This document shows, piece by piece, positions 44,535 to 53,259 of a stretch of 64,000 bases of DNA; the stretch's first letter is position 1, and the number at the start of each line of letters is the position of its first letter. The stretch covers positions 186,001 to 250,000 of the forward strand of contig NZ_RCNT01000006.1 in the NCBI RefSeq assembly GCF_003688285.1. Direction: 5' to 3'. Position numbers and translations under genes: made by a program. Below the pieces are notes generated by a model. The model was not told the origin of the DNA. It ran no database searches and saw only the letters and a program-made list of their open reading frames with translations. This stretch comes from Rhodophyticola porphyridii. Its GTDB lineage: Bacteria; Pseudomonadota; Alphaproteobacteria; Rhodobacterales; Rhodobacteraceae.

Positions 44535-45458
44535 CTATAGCCCATGCGCGGGGGAAACGGAATCCTGCCTGGATGCGTCAAGCCGCAGGCTTGCCATCGT
44601 TTCATCATCGAAGCGTGGATCGCTCGCCGAGACGATTTCGGTGGTGATGTCACCAAAGGCTTTGGGTGAGCGGACGGCGACGAATGGATAGCCCTTTTGA
44701 TCGCGCCGTCCCGAAACGCCCATCATCGAGCCACTCAGTCGCGTGACGGGCAACTCGCCACTCAATGAGCTGAACCAGCTACTCGCGGCATAGAGCTTCA
44801 CGCGCTCTTCATTCATCCCAAAACCCATGAGGATGATATTGGCTGCGGTGAAGAATACTGCCCCCTCGTCAGTTTCACGGACGCGGGCATTTTGAAATTC
44901 GGGGTCGATATAGTCCTGCTCTTCCCGAAACCGTGTGAAACCGTTTTCGGTGGCGAAGAGCAACTTTGAAACCAGAACGCGGTCGCGCCGATGCGGCGTC
45001 GTCCAGGCGGGACGGTAAAGCTCGAACGCGCCGTCGAGCTTGCTCAGGTCTTTGTCGAAGGGCTTCGCAAGTCGGCTTGCGTCGGCAACAAGGTAGTCCG
45101 AGAGCCCTTTCGGGAACGCCGATACGGGCTTGAAAAGTGACGTCCTGACTTCAGCAGATTGAGTCAGGAAGTCATATACGAGCTGTTTTCTTCCATACTT
45201 CGCATCCAGCTTGAACCAAGTAAGGTACTCGTCCGAGATGGGCGCGGCTGGGTTGGAGTCGAGATTCTTGATCCAACGGAATAGCGTCGTGCGATGCACG
45301 GGCCTGTCCTTGTGAAGTTGTAGCGCATGTGCTCGATCTCTCGTTCGCGGATCGCGGCCTAGAGATGTTTCGAGATGGCCAAGTCCGTTCTTGCTTCTGA
45401 CCTCGCGCAATGCGGTCAGAAGCGCTCGGTGCTGGTCATCTGTGCCTTCCCAACTCAT
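44535..45458 (-). CDS. HTH-like protein of unknown function paired with the phosphatase
   Basis: A 307-residue protein with an N-terminal helical region resembling a DNA-binding repeat domain (HKDRPVHRTTLFRWIKNLDS is a plausible recognition-helix segment). A long second domain contains alternating strands (VRETDEGAVFFTAANIILMGFGM). No family is recognised. The start at 45458 (ATG) has AGGA upstream; TTG at 45467 would add three residues. With the phosphatase behind it, it may be a sensor or target in a phosphorylation-linked module. Confidence 0.7.
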   Translation of the reverse strand: MSWEGTDDQHRALLTALREVRSKNGLGHLETSLGRDPRTRDRAHALQLHKDRPVHRTTLFRWIKNLDSNPAAPISDEYLTWFKLDAKYGRKQLVYDFLTQSAEVRTSLFKPVSAFPKGLSDYLVADASRLAKPFDKDLSKLDGAFELYRPAWTTPHRRDRVLVSKLLFATENGFTRFREEQDYIDPEFQNARVRETDEGAVFFTAANIILMGFGMNEERVKLYAASSWFSSLSGELPVTRLSGSMMGVSGRRDQKGYPFVAVRSPKAFGDITTEIVSASDPRFDDETMASLRLDASRQDSVSPAHGL

Positions 45459-45620
45459 CGCTGCCAATCCTGTGCATGAGCGTGCATGGAAGCACTATCA
45501 GGATTCAGGATGCACGGCCAAGGGCTATGCCCCTGATCGTGAACTATTTTCGCGGCGAACCTACGTTTTTCACAGGCGAAGCGATGAGCGTTTCAGCCTG
45601 AAAAACGAAGGAAGACGAAG

Positions 45621-45761
45621 ATGAGCAATCAAAAACCCATGAGCACCGAGCATGCGCGCCAGATCGGTGCGACCGGCGGGTCGGTGAACACCAACGGCAT
45701 GCCTTGGCAGGAGAAGGAGCGGATCAACGCCGCCGTCAACCAGGGCAAGCAGAACGGCTGA
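45621..45761 (+). CDS. 46-residue small protein upstream of the coupling protein
   Basis: ATG at 45621, preceded by GAAGGAAGACGAAG, opens a 46-codon frame starting MSNQKPMSTEHARQIGATGG and ending NQGKQNG. It is hydrophilic with a probable single helix. It lies 63 bases before the VirD4-like gene in the same direction and may be translated with it. Function unknown. Confidence 0.6.
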   Translation: MSNQKPMSTEHARQIGATGGSVNTNGMPWQEKERINAAVNQGKQNG

Positions 45762-45824
45762 ACTTCGGCGCGGGCGGCACCCAGCCGCCCCGCCACGCCC
45801 AAACACTCAAAGAAAGCCAATCCG

Positions 45825-47486
45825 ATGAATAACCCCCAAAAAGGATCGCCCACGGGTATCTTGCTGGTCGGCGCGTCGTTCTTCGCGATGGCCGCAGCCT
45901 ATCCCGAGATATTCGGCACACCGCTCGACGCGGGCGACCGCTTCCGCATCGGCACGATGCAGGCGATGGGCGGGCTCAGCATGATGACGGGCGTGATGGG
46001 CTATGTGAAGCGCATCTTGCAGCGGGAAAAGCGCAAGGACGCGGAAGTCGTCTCGGGCATCTACGGAACGGCGGCATTTGCCGATCTGGATGACTGCGAG
46101 GATGCAGGGCTCCTAGAGCCGCACGGCCTTTATATCGGCCTGAAGGACGGCGAGCCGCTGTTCTTCGGCGGCAAAGCGCACCTCTACACAGAAGCCCCTG
46201 CGCGTCAGGGCAAGGGCATCGGCTTCGTGATCCCGAACCTCCTGCACTATCAGGGTTCGGTCATCGTGACCGATCCGAAGGGTGAGCTTGCCGCGATCAC
46301 GGCGGAGCATCGGCGCGAGCGGCTGGGTCAGGATGTGGCGGTCTTCAATCCCTGGGGGCTGCACGGCATGCCGCGTCATCGGATCAATCCGCTTCAGAGC
46401 CTGATCGAGATGGCTTCCGATCCGTCGCGTATTCGCGGCGCGCCCGAAGAGATGCGCGCCAAGGCGCTGCAAATCTATCCCGAGACGGAAGACACGAAGA
46501 ACAAGTTCTTCCCTGACGGATCGCGGACAATGATTTACGGGGGCGGACTGTTTCTGGCGGTGCATCACCCCGAGCGCTGCACGCTGCCTGAACTCTATCG
46601 CATCATCGCAAACCCGACCCGTTTCAGGCGGGTGATTGCGGCAATGCAAAGGTCGGATGCCCTGGGCGGCCTGCTCGCCGATCTGGGCGACGATCTGGCC
46701 GCGCGGATGAGGGATGCGCCGGAACAGTTCGAGGATTTCCGTGCGGGCGCGGTGCAGCAACTCGCGATCTTCGAGCCTGGCGGCTACCTCGCCGAAGCGG
46801 TGTCAGGGAACGATGTTTCGCTCGCCGATCTCAAGAGCGGGAATGTCACCGTGTATCTGGCCTTCCCGCCCGAGCGGATTGCCTCGCACGGCAGGGCGCT
46901 CGGCTTGATCGTGAATGAAGCGATCACGGCGGTCTCGACCTCGCCCGAGAAGGGACAGGTTCTGTTCCTGCTCGATGAGTTTGCCAACTTGGGCAAGCTC
47001 TCGGGGCTGGCCGAAAGCCTTACGGCGCTGCCTGGCCTGGGCGTCCGCGTCTGGATGGTCGTGCAGGAGCATGCCGAACTGGTTCGGCTCTATGGCCCGA
47101 ACACGGCCAAGACGATCCTTTCGCAGGCGGAGGTGAAGCAATTCTTCGCCGTGAACAGCGACGAGCGGGCGCTGAGCCTTTCAAGGGCGCTCGGTCAGAA
47201 GACGGTCAAGACACTGAACCACAACCTTGGCCGCTTTGATGACGACGAGATCGGCCAGAGCCTTTCCGAGACGGGTCAGCCGCTCATGCGGGCGGAAGAC
47301 GTCACGGCGATGGGCACGGGTCAGCAGCTCCTGCTGGTGCGCGGCGTGAAGCCGATCCTCGGCGAGCGCATGCCCTTCTGGCTCGTCAGTCCGTGGGCCG
47401 AATGGGCGGCGCAAAACCCGCTCGAAGGAACGGACTATCCCAAAGAAGAGCCGCTCCTGGTGCTGAGCTACACGAAGAAAGAGTGA
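45825..47486 (+). CDS. TraG/VirD4-type conjugative coupling ATPase
   Basis: A 553-residue type IV coupling protein that brings the relaxase-DNA complex to a secretion channel at the inner membrane. Two N-terminal hydrophobic segments are followed by the Walker A region APARQGKGIGFVIPNLL (about residues 122-138) and Walker B VLFLLDEFANLGKL (about 377-390). No other type IV secretion genes occur in the element, so it probably docks on a helper system. It lies about 14 kb from the relaxase, on the other side of the cargo. Confidence 0.94.
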   Translation: MNNPQKGSPTGILLVGASFFAMAAAYPEIFGTPLDAGDRFRIGTMQAMGGLSMMTGVMGYVKRILQREKRKDAEVVSGIYGTAAFADLDDCEDAGLLEPHGLYIGLKDGEPLFFGGKAHLYTEAPARQGKGIGFVIPNLLHYQGSVIVTDPKGELAAITAEHRRERLGQDVAVFNPWGLHGMPRHRINPLQSLIEMASDPSRIRGAPEEMRAKALQIYPETEDTKNKFFPDGSRTMIYGGGLFLAVHHPERCTLPELYRIIANPTRFRRVIAAMQRSDALGGLLADLGDDLAARMRDAPEQFEDFRAGAVQQLAIFEPGGYLAEAVSGNDVSLADLKSGNVTVYLAFPPERIASHGRALGLIVNEAITAVSTSPEKGQVLFLLDEFANLGKLSGLAESLTALPGLGVRVWMVVQEHAELVRLYGPNTAKTILSQAEVKQFFAVNSDERALSLSRALGQKTVKTLNHNLGRFDDDEIGQSLSETGQPLMRAEDVTAMGTGQQLLLVRGVKPILGERMPFWLVSPWAEWAAQNPLEGTDYPKEEPLLVLSYTKKE

Positions 47487-47495
47487 GGAAGAGAC

Positions 47496-47906
47496 ATGGC
47501 GATGTATGAGGTGAAGACCGAAGGCCGGAAGCGCAGGAAGTCCCGCAAGGGAGGGAAGCTGCGCACGGCAGGACGCATCCTCGGGAAGGTTGCGCTCGCG
47601 CCTTTCCGCCTCGGCAAGGCGGTCATCCTGCGCCCGCGCATGGTGATGGCGGCAGGTCTGGTCGGCGGCGTTCTTTATGTCGGAACGCCGCATGTCGGCT
47701 GGGACTACCAGTGCAACCATCCCACGCGCGGCGGTCAGCCCTGCCTGTCGGTCAGCTACTGCGCCTATTACGGCTTCCAGGGCCGCAGGGTGACATTTCC
47801 CGACTATGGCGAGCCGTGCAGGCTGATCGGCTTCGTGCCCGTGGATTGGGAGAAGCTGGGCGCGGACGTGCGCGAACTGGTCATGAGCTATGTGAGGGAA
47901 CTCTAA
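47496..47906 (+). CDS. small membrane accessory protein
   Basis: A 136-residue protein with a very basic N-terminus (RKRRKSRKGGKLR), one membrane helix (about 50-66) and a Cys-rich C-terminal part (CNHP, PCLSVSYCAYYGF, EPC) that may be extracytoplasmic and disulfide-bonded. It starts nine bases after the coupling protein stop, so they are co-transcribed. It may assist transfer; no family recognised. Confidence 0.75.
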   Translation: MAMYEVKTEGRKRRKSRKGGKLRTAGRILGKVALAPFRLGKAVILRPRMVMAAGLVGGVLYVGTPHVGWDYQCNHPTRGGQPCLSVSYCAYYGFQGRRVTFPDYGEPCRLIGFVPVDWEKLGADVRELVMSYVREL

Positions 47907-48160
47907 TGGACAGGAACATCCCTGAATTTTTCTACACGGTCGATCTCGGCCCGCATTTTGGGCCGAAGCTGGAGCGGCTCGCCGAATGGCGCTGCTGCGA
48001 TGACCGCGAAGAGCTTGCGGCCATCCTGCTCCAGCATGCCATCGAACAGGCCGAAATGAGGATGAAGGCCGATCTGTTCGATACGCTGGAGCCGGAGCTT
48101 CATGTGCAGCTTTTCGGCGGAGACATCGGCGGCGATATCGATGACGAGATTCCCTTCTAA
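47906..48160 (+). CDS. 84-residue acidic accessory protein
   Basis: ATG at 47906 overlaps the stop of the membrane-protein gene (TAATG). The product is acidic and helical with a Gly/Asp-rich end (FGGDIGGDIDDEIPF). The coupling suggests it works with its upstream neighbours. No family recognised. Confidence 0.7.
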   Translation: MDRNIPEFFYTVDLGPHFGPKLERLAEWRCCDDREELAAILLQHAIEQAEMRMKADLFDTLEPELHVQLFGGDIGGDIDDEIPF

Positions 48161-48243
48161 CCCGCAGAAATTTGCGGGTTTCAGCGGAAATTTGGTAAAA
48201 TAAAAGTAACAGATATGGAGGCCTCCTTCGGGAGGGTGACGCC

Positions 48244-48591
48244 ATGAATGAAATGAAAACCACGACAGGTCTGGAGGGCCTGAGCGTACAGTTCGATACG
48301 GCCTCGAAGCCAATGATCTTGGTCGATGTCGAGAAGTATCAGGCCTTCCTTGACGGCTGGGACGCGACGCAAGCCGAGAAGGAAGAGTTCCTCCAGAGGC
48401 ATTGGAACATGATCGTAGGCTTCGTTGAAATGGGCTTCGGTGTCCATCCGCTGCAAGAAGTCTGTGGAAAAGAGGCCGAAAGTGGCGGCAAGACTGCCAG
48501 CCAAGCCTTCGATGCGGTATGCTCGGACGAACCCGAACAAGAAGAAAAACCCAACGGATTCAGTCCGCAAGGGGGTCTGGAGGTAAGATGA
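48244..48591 (+). CDS. 115-residue protein coupled to the recombinase
   Basis: A hydrophilic 115-residue protein (MNEMKTTTGLEGLSVQFDT at the start) with a central helical region and an acidic, Ser/Glu-rich tail. GGGAGGGTGACGCC precedes the start. Its stop overlaps the recombinase start (ATGA at 48588-48591), so it may be a recombination directionality factor or regulator, by position only. Confidence 0.7.
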   Translation: MNEMKTTTGLEGLSVQFDTASKPMILVDVEKYQAFLDGWDATQAEKEEFLQRHWNMIVGFVEMGFGVHPLQEVCGKEAESGGKTASQAFDAVCSDEPEQEEKPNGFSPQGGLEVR

Positions 48592-50363
48592 AGGACGAGT
48601 ACAAGAAGAGTGCAACGATGGCACGCGCGCTGATCTATTGCCGCGTGTCATCAACCAAGCAAAGGATCGCTGGCGGCGGACTGGAAAGCCAGGAGCAGCG
48701 CTGCCGCGCCTATGCCGATGATAAGGGTTATGAGGTCGAAGCCGTCTTCCCCGATGACGTGAGCGGCGGCGGCGACTTCATGAAGCGGCCAGGGATGGTT
48801 GCCCTTTTGAGCTATCTCGACGCTCAGAAGGGCAAGCCGTATGTCGTCATCTTCGATGATCTTAAGCGCTTTGCGCGTGATACTGAGTTTCATTTGAAGC
48901 TACGCCGCGAATTCACAAAGCGCGGCGCAACGATTGAATGCCTGAATTTCCGTTTTGAAGATACGCCTGAAGGCAAGTTCATCGAAACCGTGATTGCGGC
49001 GCAGGGCGAGCTTGAGCGCGAACAAAACCGCCGCCAGGTCGTTCAGAAGATGAAAGCGCGCGTAGAAAGCGGATTTTGGGTTTTCCGCGCACCTGTCGGC
49101 TATCGCTATGTGAGCTCGGCCACGAGTGGCGGCAAGGTTCTCGTCCCTGACGAGGTTCTTGCGCCCGTGGTGCGTGAAGCGCTTGAAGGCTTTGCTTCTG
49201 GTCACTTCGCGTCACAGGCGGAAGTGCAGCGCTTCCTGGAACGCAACCCGCACTTTCCGAAGGACTTCAAGGACGGCTCACTGCGTGCGATGACGGTGAC
49301 GCGCCTTCTGAAGAAGGTCGTGTACGCGGGCTATGTCGAAGCGCCGAAGTGGGGTGTCAGTCTTAGGAAAGGCCAGCATGAAGGCCTTATCAGTTTCGAG
49401 ACGTATCAGCGTATTCAGGACAATCTCGAAGGCCGCAAGCGGGCTCCTGCCGCGCGAAAAGACTACAACGAGGATTTTCCGCTGCGTGGCTTTGTGCTCT
49501 GTGACTGCTGCGGAAAGCCAATGACGGCGGCTTGGTCAAAGGGATGCCGCCGTCACTACCCCTATTATTTCTGCATCACGCGAGGATGTGAGGCGAAGAG
49601 CAAGTCTGTGCCGCGCGCGAAGATCGAAGACGGCTTCGCGGAGATTTTGAAGAGCATGCAGCCTGCGAAGGGGCTGTTTGCTCTAACGAAGGCGATGATG
49701 CGGGATGCTTGGGATATGCGCCTCGCAGCAGCCAAGAGCGACAAGGACGCTTTCAAGAAGCAGCTTGGCGACGTTGAGCGCCAGATCGACAGCCTTCTGG
49801 ATCGGATTGTCGAAACCGACAAGGCGTCGCTCGTCAGCGCATATGAGGCAAAGATCGAGAAGCTGGAACGCGACAAGATCGTACTTGCTGAAAGGCTGGA
49901 GAAAACAATCCCTCCGAAGGGACGGCTGGAGGAATGTATCGAACTCGCCCTGAAATTCCTGTCAAGTCCTTGGAATATTTATAAAAATGGTGATCACGCC
50001 ATGCGTCAGCTAGTGCTCAGATTGGCGTTTTCGAAGCCGCTTCGGTACTGCAAAAATGGGGTGTATCGAACTCCCGATTTTTCCTTCCCTTTCAGCTCCT
50101 TAGGGGGATTTTCGGGGTCAAAAAGCGAGATGGTGCCGCAGGGGAGGATTGAACTCCCGACCTCGTCATTACCAATGACGCGCTCTACCACTGAGCTACT
50201 GCGGCCCGCGTTCTCGCGTGGGCGGTGGATTAGACGCTATTGCCCAATGACGCAAGCGCAATCTGGACCCTATCGCGCGCCTGCGGTAGAGAGGCAGGCA
50301 TGGAGCGGAAGACCTCGAAAAACAACCGGTCAGAGAAGGGTAAAACCCGCGAAGACAGGTTGA
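48588..50363 (+). CDS. large serine recombinase (integrase) of the element
   Basis: A 591-residue recombinase that integrates and excises the element. The catalytic domain starts ARALIYCRVSSTKQ with the nucleophilic serine near residue 21. A recombinase domain spans about 165-280, and a zinc ribbon (CDCCGKPM then FCITRGCEAKSK) about 300-345; a coiled coil follows. From about residue 515 the frame runs antisense through tRNA-Thr and then chromosomal DNA to a TGA at 50363, so the last roughly 75 residues are host-encoded and may differ in the excised circle. The start at 48588 is set by the ATGA overlap with the preceding gene. Confidence 0.93.
   Translation: MKDEYKKSATMARALIYCRVSSTKQRIAGGGLESQEQRCRAYADDKGYEVEAVFPDDVSGGGDFMKRPGMVALLSYLDAQKGKPYVVIFDDLKRFARDTEFHLKLRREFTKRGATIECLNFRFEDTPEGKFIETVIAAQGELEREQNRRQVVQKMKARVESGFWVFRAPVGYRYVSSATSGGKVLVPDEVLAPVVREALEGFASGHFASQAEVQRFLERNPHFPKDFKDGSLRAMTVTRLLKKVVYAGYVEAPKWGVSLRKGQHEGLISFETYQRIQDNLEGRKRAPAARKDYNEDFPLRGFVLCDCCGKPMTAAWSKGCRRHYPYYFCITRGCEAKSKSVPRAKIEDGFAEILKSMQPAKGLFALTKAMMRDAWDMRLAAAKSDKDAFKKQLGDVERQIDSLLDRIVETDKASLVSAYEAKIEKLERDKIVLAERLEKTIPPKGRLEECIELALKFLSSPWNIYKNGDHAMRQLVLRLAFSKPLRYCKNGVYRTPDFSFPFSSLGGFSGSKSEMVPQGRIELPTSSLPMTRSTTELLRPAFSRGRWIRRYCPMTQAQSGPYRAPAVERQAWSGRPRKTTGQRRVKPAKTG
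50131..50205 (-). tRNA. tRNA-Thr: tRNA-Thr (anticodon GGT), integration target
   Basis: A complete minus-strand tRNA: acceptor GCCGCAG pairs with CTGCGGC, D arm AGCTCAGTGGTAGAGC, anticodon loop TTGGTAA, T loop TTCAATC, and encoded CCA at 50133-50131. Its 3' end faces the serine recombinase, as expected for an element that integrates at a tRNA 3' end. It remains intact. Confidence 0.96.
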
Positions 50364-50449
50364 AATCGGCACTGAAAGCGAACCTTCAGCGCCGCAAGGC
50401 ACAGGCCCGCGCGCGCGATGCCGCCGTGGATAAAGAGACCAAAGAATAG
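50300..50449 (+). CDS. 49-residue basic protein upstream of murA
   Basis: A very basic, Lys/Arg-rich 49-residue peptide (MERKTSKNNRSEKGKTREDR at the start, ARARDAAVDKETKE at the end). It lies 12 bases before the murA ATG in the same direction; a similar short gene often precedes murA in Rhodobacterales. It is probably co-transcribed with murA. Its first part overlaps the recombinase read-through frame. Confidence 0.75.
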   Translation: MERKTSKNNRSEKGKTREDRLKSALKANLQRRKAQARARDAAVDKETKE

Positions 50450-50461
50450 AGGCAGGTGGCA

Positions 50462-51733
50462 ATGGATTCGATTATTGTGGAGGGGAACGGACCGCTTTCG
50501 GGCCAGATCCCCATTTCGGGGGCGAAAAACACCTGTCTGAAACTGATGACGGCGGCGTTGCTGAGCGAGGAGCCGCTGACGCTGACCAATGTGCCGCGCC
50601 TGTCCGATATCCGGACGCTCAGCACGCTGCTCGAATCCCACGGCTGCGAAGTTGCGCTGCTGCAGGGCGGCCGTGTGATGGTGCTTTCGGCGCGCGAGAT
50701 TACCAATCGCCGAGCGGATTACGAGATCGTGCGCAAGCTGCGCGCCTCATTCAATGTCCTCGGCCCGCTTCTGGCGCGCGAGGGCGAGGCGATCGTATCG
50801 CTCCCCGGCGGCTGTGCGATCGGTGCGCGCAAGGTCGATCTGCATATCATGGCGCTGGAAAAGCTGGGCGCCACGATCACGCTGGAGGAGGGGTATGTGC
50901 ATGCCACCGCACCGGACGGGCTGACCGGCGCGGTCATCGAGTTTCCCTTCGTCTCGGTGGGGGCCACAGAAAACGCGCTGACGGCGGCGACCCTGGCCAA
51001 AGGCACGACCGTGATCAGGAATGCCGCGCGGGAGCCCGACACCGTCGATCTGGCGAAATGTCTGGTGGAGATGGGCGCGAAGATCAGCGGGGCGGGCACA
51101 TCGGAGATCACCGTCGAAGGGGTGGACCGGCTGCATGCGGCCACCCATCAGGTGATCCCCGACCGGATCGAGATGGGCACCTTCATGATCGCGCCCGCAA
51201 TCTGCGGCGGCGAGGTGGAGCTTCTGGGGGGCAGGCGGGATCTGCTTGAGGCCTTCTGCGAGAAGCTGGAGGCCGCCGGGATCGACATCACCGAAACCGA
51301 GGCGGGGCTGAAAGTTGCGCGCCGGAACGGGGCCGTGAGGGCGGTGGATGTCACCACGGCACCTTTCCCCGGCTTTCCCACGGATCTTCAGGCGCAGTTC
51401 ATGGCGCTGATGTGCACCGCCGAGGGCACCAGCACGCTGGAAGAAACGATTTTCGAGAACCGCTTCATGCATGCGCCCGAACTGATCCGCATGGGCGCCC
51501 GGATTGATGTTCATGGCGGCACGGCGACCGTCACCGGGGTGAAAGGTCTGACCGGCGCGCCGGTGATGGCGACCGATCTGCGCGCAAGTGTCAGCCTGAT
51601 CCTTGCAGGTCTTGCCGCAGAGGGTGAAACCACGGTGGCGCGGGTGTATCATCTGGATCGCGGGTATGAGCGGATCGAGGAAAAGCTTTCCGCCGTTGGC
51701 GCGAAGATTTCACGGGTGAAAGCGGATGGTTGA
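50462..51733 (+). CDS. murA: UDP-N-acetylglucosamine 1-carboxyvinyltransferase
   Basis: A 423-residue MurA that transfers enolpyruvate from PEP to UDP-GlcNAc, the first committed step of peptidoglycan synthesis, in the cytoplasm. The fosfomycin-target cysteine is present in [16 protein letters not shown] (C118). [12 protein letters not shown] and [13 protein letters not shown] are family blocks. The start at 50462 is preferred over a GTG six bases upstream. Confidence 0.97.
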   Translation: MDSIIVEGNGPLSGQIPISGAKNTCLKLMTAALLSEEPLTLTNVPRLSDIRTLSTLLESHGCEVALLQGGRVMVLSAREITNRRADYEIVRKLRASFNVLGPLLAREGEAIVSLPGGCAIGARKVDLHIMALEKLGATITLEEGYVHATAPDGLTGAVIEFPFVSVGATENALTAATLAKGTTVIRNAAREPDTVDLAKCLVEMGAKISGAGTSEITVEGVDRLHAATHQVIPDRIEMGTFMIAPAICGGEVELLGGRRDLLEAFCEKLEAAGIDITETEAGLKVARRNGAVRAVDVTTAPFPGFPTDLQAQFMALMCTAEGTSTLEETIFENRFMHAPELIRMGARIDVHGGTATVTGVKGLTGAPVMATDLRASVSLILAGLAAEGETTVARVYHLDRGYERIEEKLSAVGAKISRVKADG

Positions 51734-52193
51734 AGATGCCCGGTTTGAAGATGGCGGCGAGGGGCCGATTGCACTGAAGGCGCTGGACGCGGAAGATCTG
51801 AAGGTAATCTCGGCGCTGGTTCAGGATGCTGTTTTCCCTGTCACCGAAATGACCTGGGACCGCAGAAAGCGCCGGTTTGCCGTGTTGCTCAACCGTTTTC
51901 GATGGGAAGACCGCGGAGGCAAGACTCCGCCCGAACGGGTGCAGGCGGTGCTGGTGTTCGAAGATGCGATGGCGGTGGCCAGCCAGGGCGTGGATCAGGC
52001 GGACCGGGATCTGATCCTGTCGCTTTTGTCGCTCGATTGGACACCGGGCGAGGACGGCACCGGCCGTGTCACGCTGGTTCTGGCCGGCGACGGGGCCGTG
52101 GCCATTGAGGTCGAAGCGCTGGAGGTGACTTTGAAAGACGTGACCCGGCCCTATATCGCCCCGTCGGGCAAAGTGCCCGATCACCCGGAATGA
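51726..52193 (+). CDS. DUF2948 family protein
   Basis: A 155-residue protein of the DUF2948 family, almost always found directly after murA in alphaproteobacteria. It starts [26 protein letters not shown] after a short leader and has the typical [17 protein letters not shown]-like block. Its start overlaps the murA stop by eight bases. Function unknown; the coupling suggests cell-envelope relevance. Confidence 0.92.
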   Translation: MVEDARFEDGGEGPIALKALDAEDLKVISALVQDAVFPVTEMTWDRRKRRFAVLLNRFRWEDRGGKTPPERVQAVLVFEDAMAVASQGVDQADRDLILSLLSLDWTPGEDGTGRVTLVLAGDGAVAIEVEALEVTLKDVTRPYIAPSGKVPDHPE

Positions 52194-52705
52194 CCGGGCG
52201 CGGCCTTCTGGTGCGGAGGGCCCGGGCAGAGGATGCACCGGCAGCGTCTGAGGTCTTATGCGCGTCGATCACGCGGCTCTGCCGTGCCGATCATGGCGAC
52301 GATCCGAAGGTGATCGCGGGATGGGTGGCCAACAAGACGCCCGACTGGGTGCGTCGGATGATCGGTGACGAGACCGGTATGGTGTTCGTCGCGGAGCGGG
52401 GCGGACGGATCGTGGGGGTCGGTATGATCGGGGAGTTGGATCCGGCGGCAGGCAAGGGGGCCGTGCTGCTGAATTACGTCGACCCCACGGACCGCGGAAC
52501 CGGTGTCAGCACGGCGGTCCTGGCCCATATGGAGCTCCAGATGCAAGGGCAGGGCGTCAGACGCGCGCACCTGGTCAGCACCCGGACGGCGCGCCGTTTC
52601 TACGAAAAGGCGGGCTGGCAGGCGGTGATCACCGATCGGCAGGGCGGCCCGGTCGAGGGCGTTCCGATGGAAAAATGGTTGACGCCTGCAGGGTTGGCGC
52701 GATGA
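52190..52705 (+). CDS. GNAT-family N-acetyltransferase (first of pair)
   Basis: A 171-residue GNAT acetyltransferase. The N-terminal strand-helix (LLVRRARAEDAPAASEVL) and the acetyl-CoA-binding region (YVDPTDRGTGVSTAVLAHME, Q/RxxGxG-like) are visible, followed by ARRFYEKAGWQAV. It overlaps DUF2948 by four bases. The substrate is unknown. Confidence 0.9.
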   Translation: MTGRGLLVRRARAEDAPAASEVLCASITRLCRADHGDDPKVIAGWVANKTPDWVRRMIGDETGMVFVAERGGRIVGVGMIGELDPAAGKGAVLLNYVDPTDRGTGVSTAVLAHMELQMQGQGVRRAHLVSTRTARRFYEKAGWQAVITDRQGGPVEGVPMEKWLTPAGLAR

Positions 52706-53196
52706 CGGTTCGGCGGTTGACGCCCGCGGATGCGGATGCTTTCCGCCGGATACGCTTGCAGATGCTTCGGACCGACCCCACCGCCTTCGGCTCGAGCCAC
52801 GCGGATTGGGCGCGGAAATCGCTTGCGGAGATCGGGGACTGGATCGCGAAGATGCACCTGTTCGCCGAGATGCGGGACGGCAAATGCCGGGCCACGGGCG
52901 CGTGGTATCTGCGCCCGGAAGGCTCAGCGGACGGTCGCGGCCATGTGATTGCGGTCTACACGATGCCCGAGTTGCGCCGGCAGGGGCTTTTTCGCCAGAT
53001 CATGCAGATGCTGGAGCAGGACGCGCGCAGGAATGGTGTGGTGCAGCTTGAGCTGGACGTATCTGCCAGCCAGCCCGCGGCCCAGGCAGGCTATCTGGCG
53101 CTTGGCTATGGCGAGATCGGGCGGCGCCCGGGCGCAAAATGTCATGATGGGGTTTGCTCCGACACGATCACGATGCGGAAGCGTCTGCCTGCCTAG
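52702..53196 (+). CDS. GNAT-family N-acetyltransferase (second of pair)
   Basis: A 164-residue GNAT acetyltransferase with VRRLTPADADAFRRIRLQML at the N-terminus and the acetyl-CoA loop VYTMPELRRQGLFRQIMQ near residue 95. The start is fixed by an ATGA overlap with the preceding GNAT. It lies between DUF2948 and hisD, where most Rhodobacterales have no gene. Confidence 0.9.
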   Translation: MTVRRLTPADADAFRRIRLQMLRTDPTAFGSSHADWARKSLAEIGDWIAKMHLFAEMRDGKCRATGAWYLRPEGSADGRGHVIAVYTMPELRRQGLFRQIMQMLEQDARRNGVVQLELDVSASQPAAQAGYLALGYGEIGRRPGAKCHDGVCSDTITMRKRLPA

Positions 53197-53259
53197 GCAG
53201 CGCTTGAGACCCGGAGCCGCGCGCGCTATGGCTCGGCCCGACGGTCTGGAGGCAAGGAT

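Larger units (their letters stand above)
30207..50136. mobile_element. integrative mobilizable element in tRNA-Thr, about 20 kb
   Basis: The element carries mobC-relaxase at the left end, a coupling protein and large serine recombinase at the right end, ArdC, and defence cargo between. The recombinase lies against the 3' end of tRNA-Thr(GGT). No type IV secretion channel genes are present, so transfer should depend on a helper. Several cargo genes (32.2-33.1, 36.1-38.5, 41.4-43.7 kb) are visibly more AT-rich than the chromosome. The right boundary is supported by the tRNA end. The left boundary is tentative: only ATGGTGC (30207-30213 and 50130-50136) and, farther in, TTGAACTC are shared by both ends. 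Confidence 0.8.
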
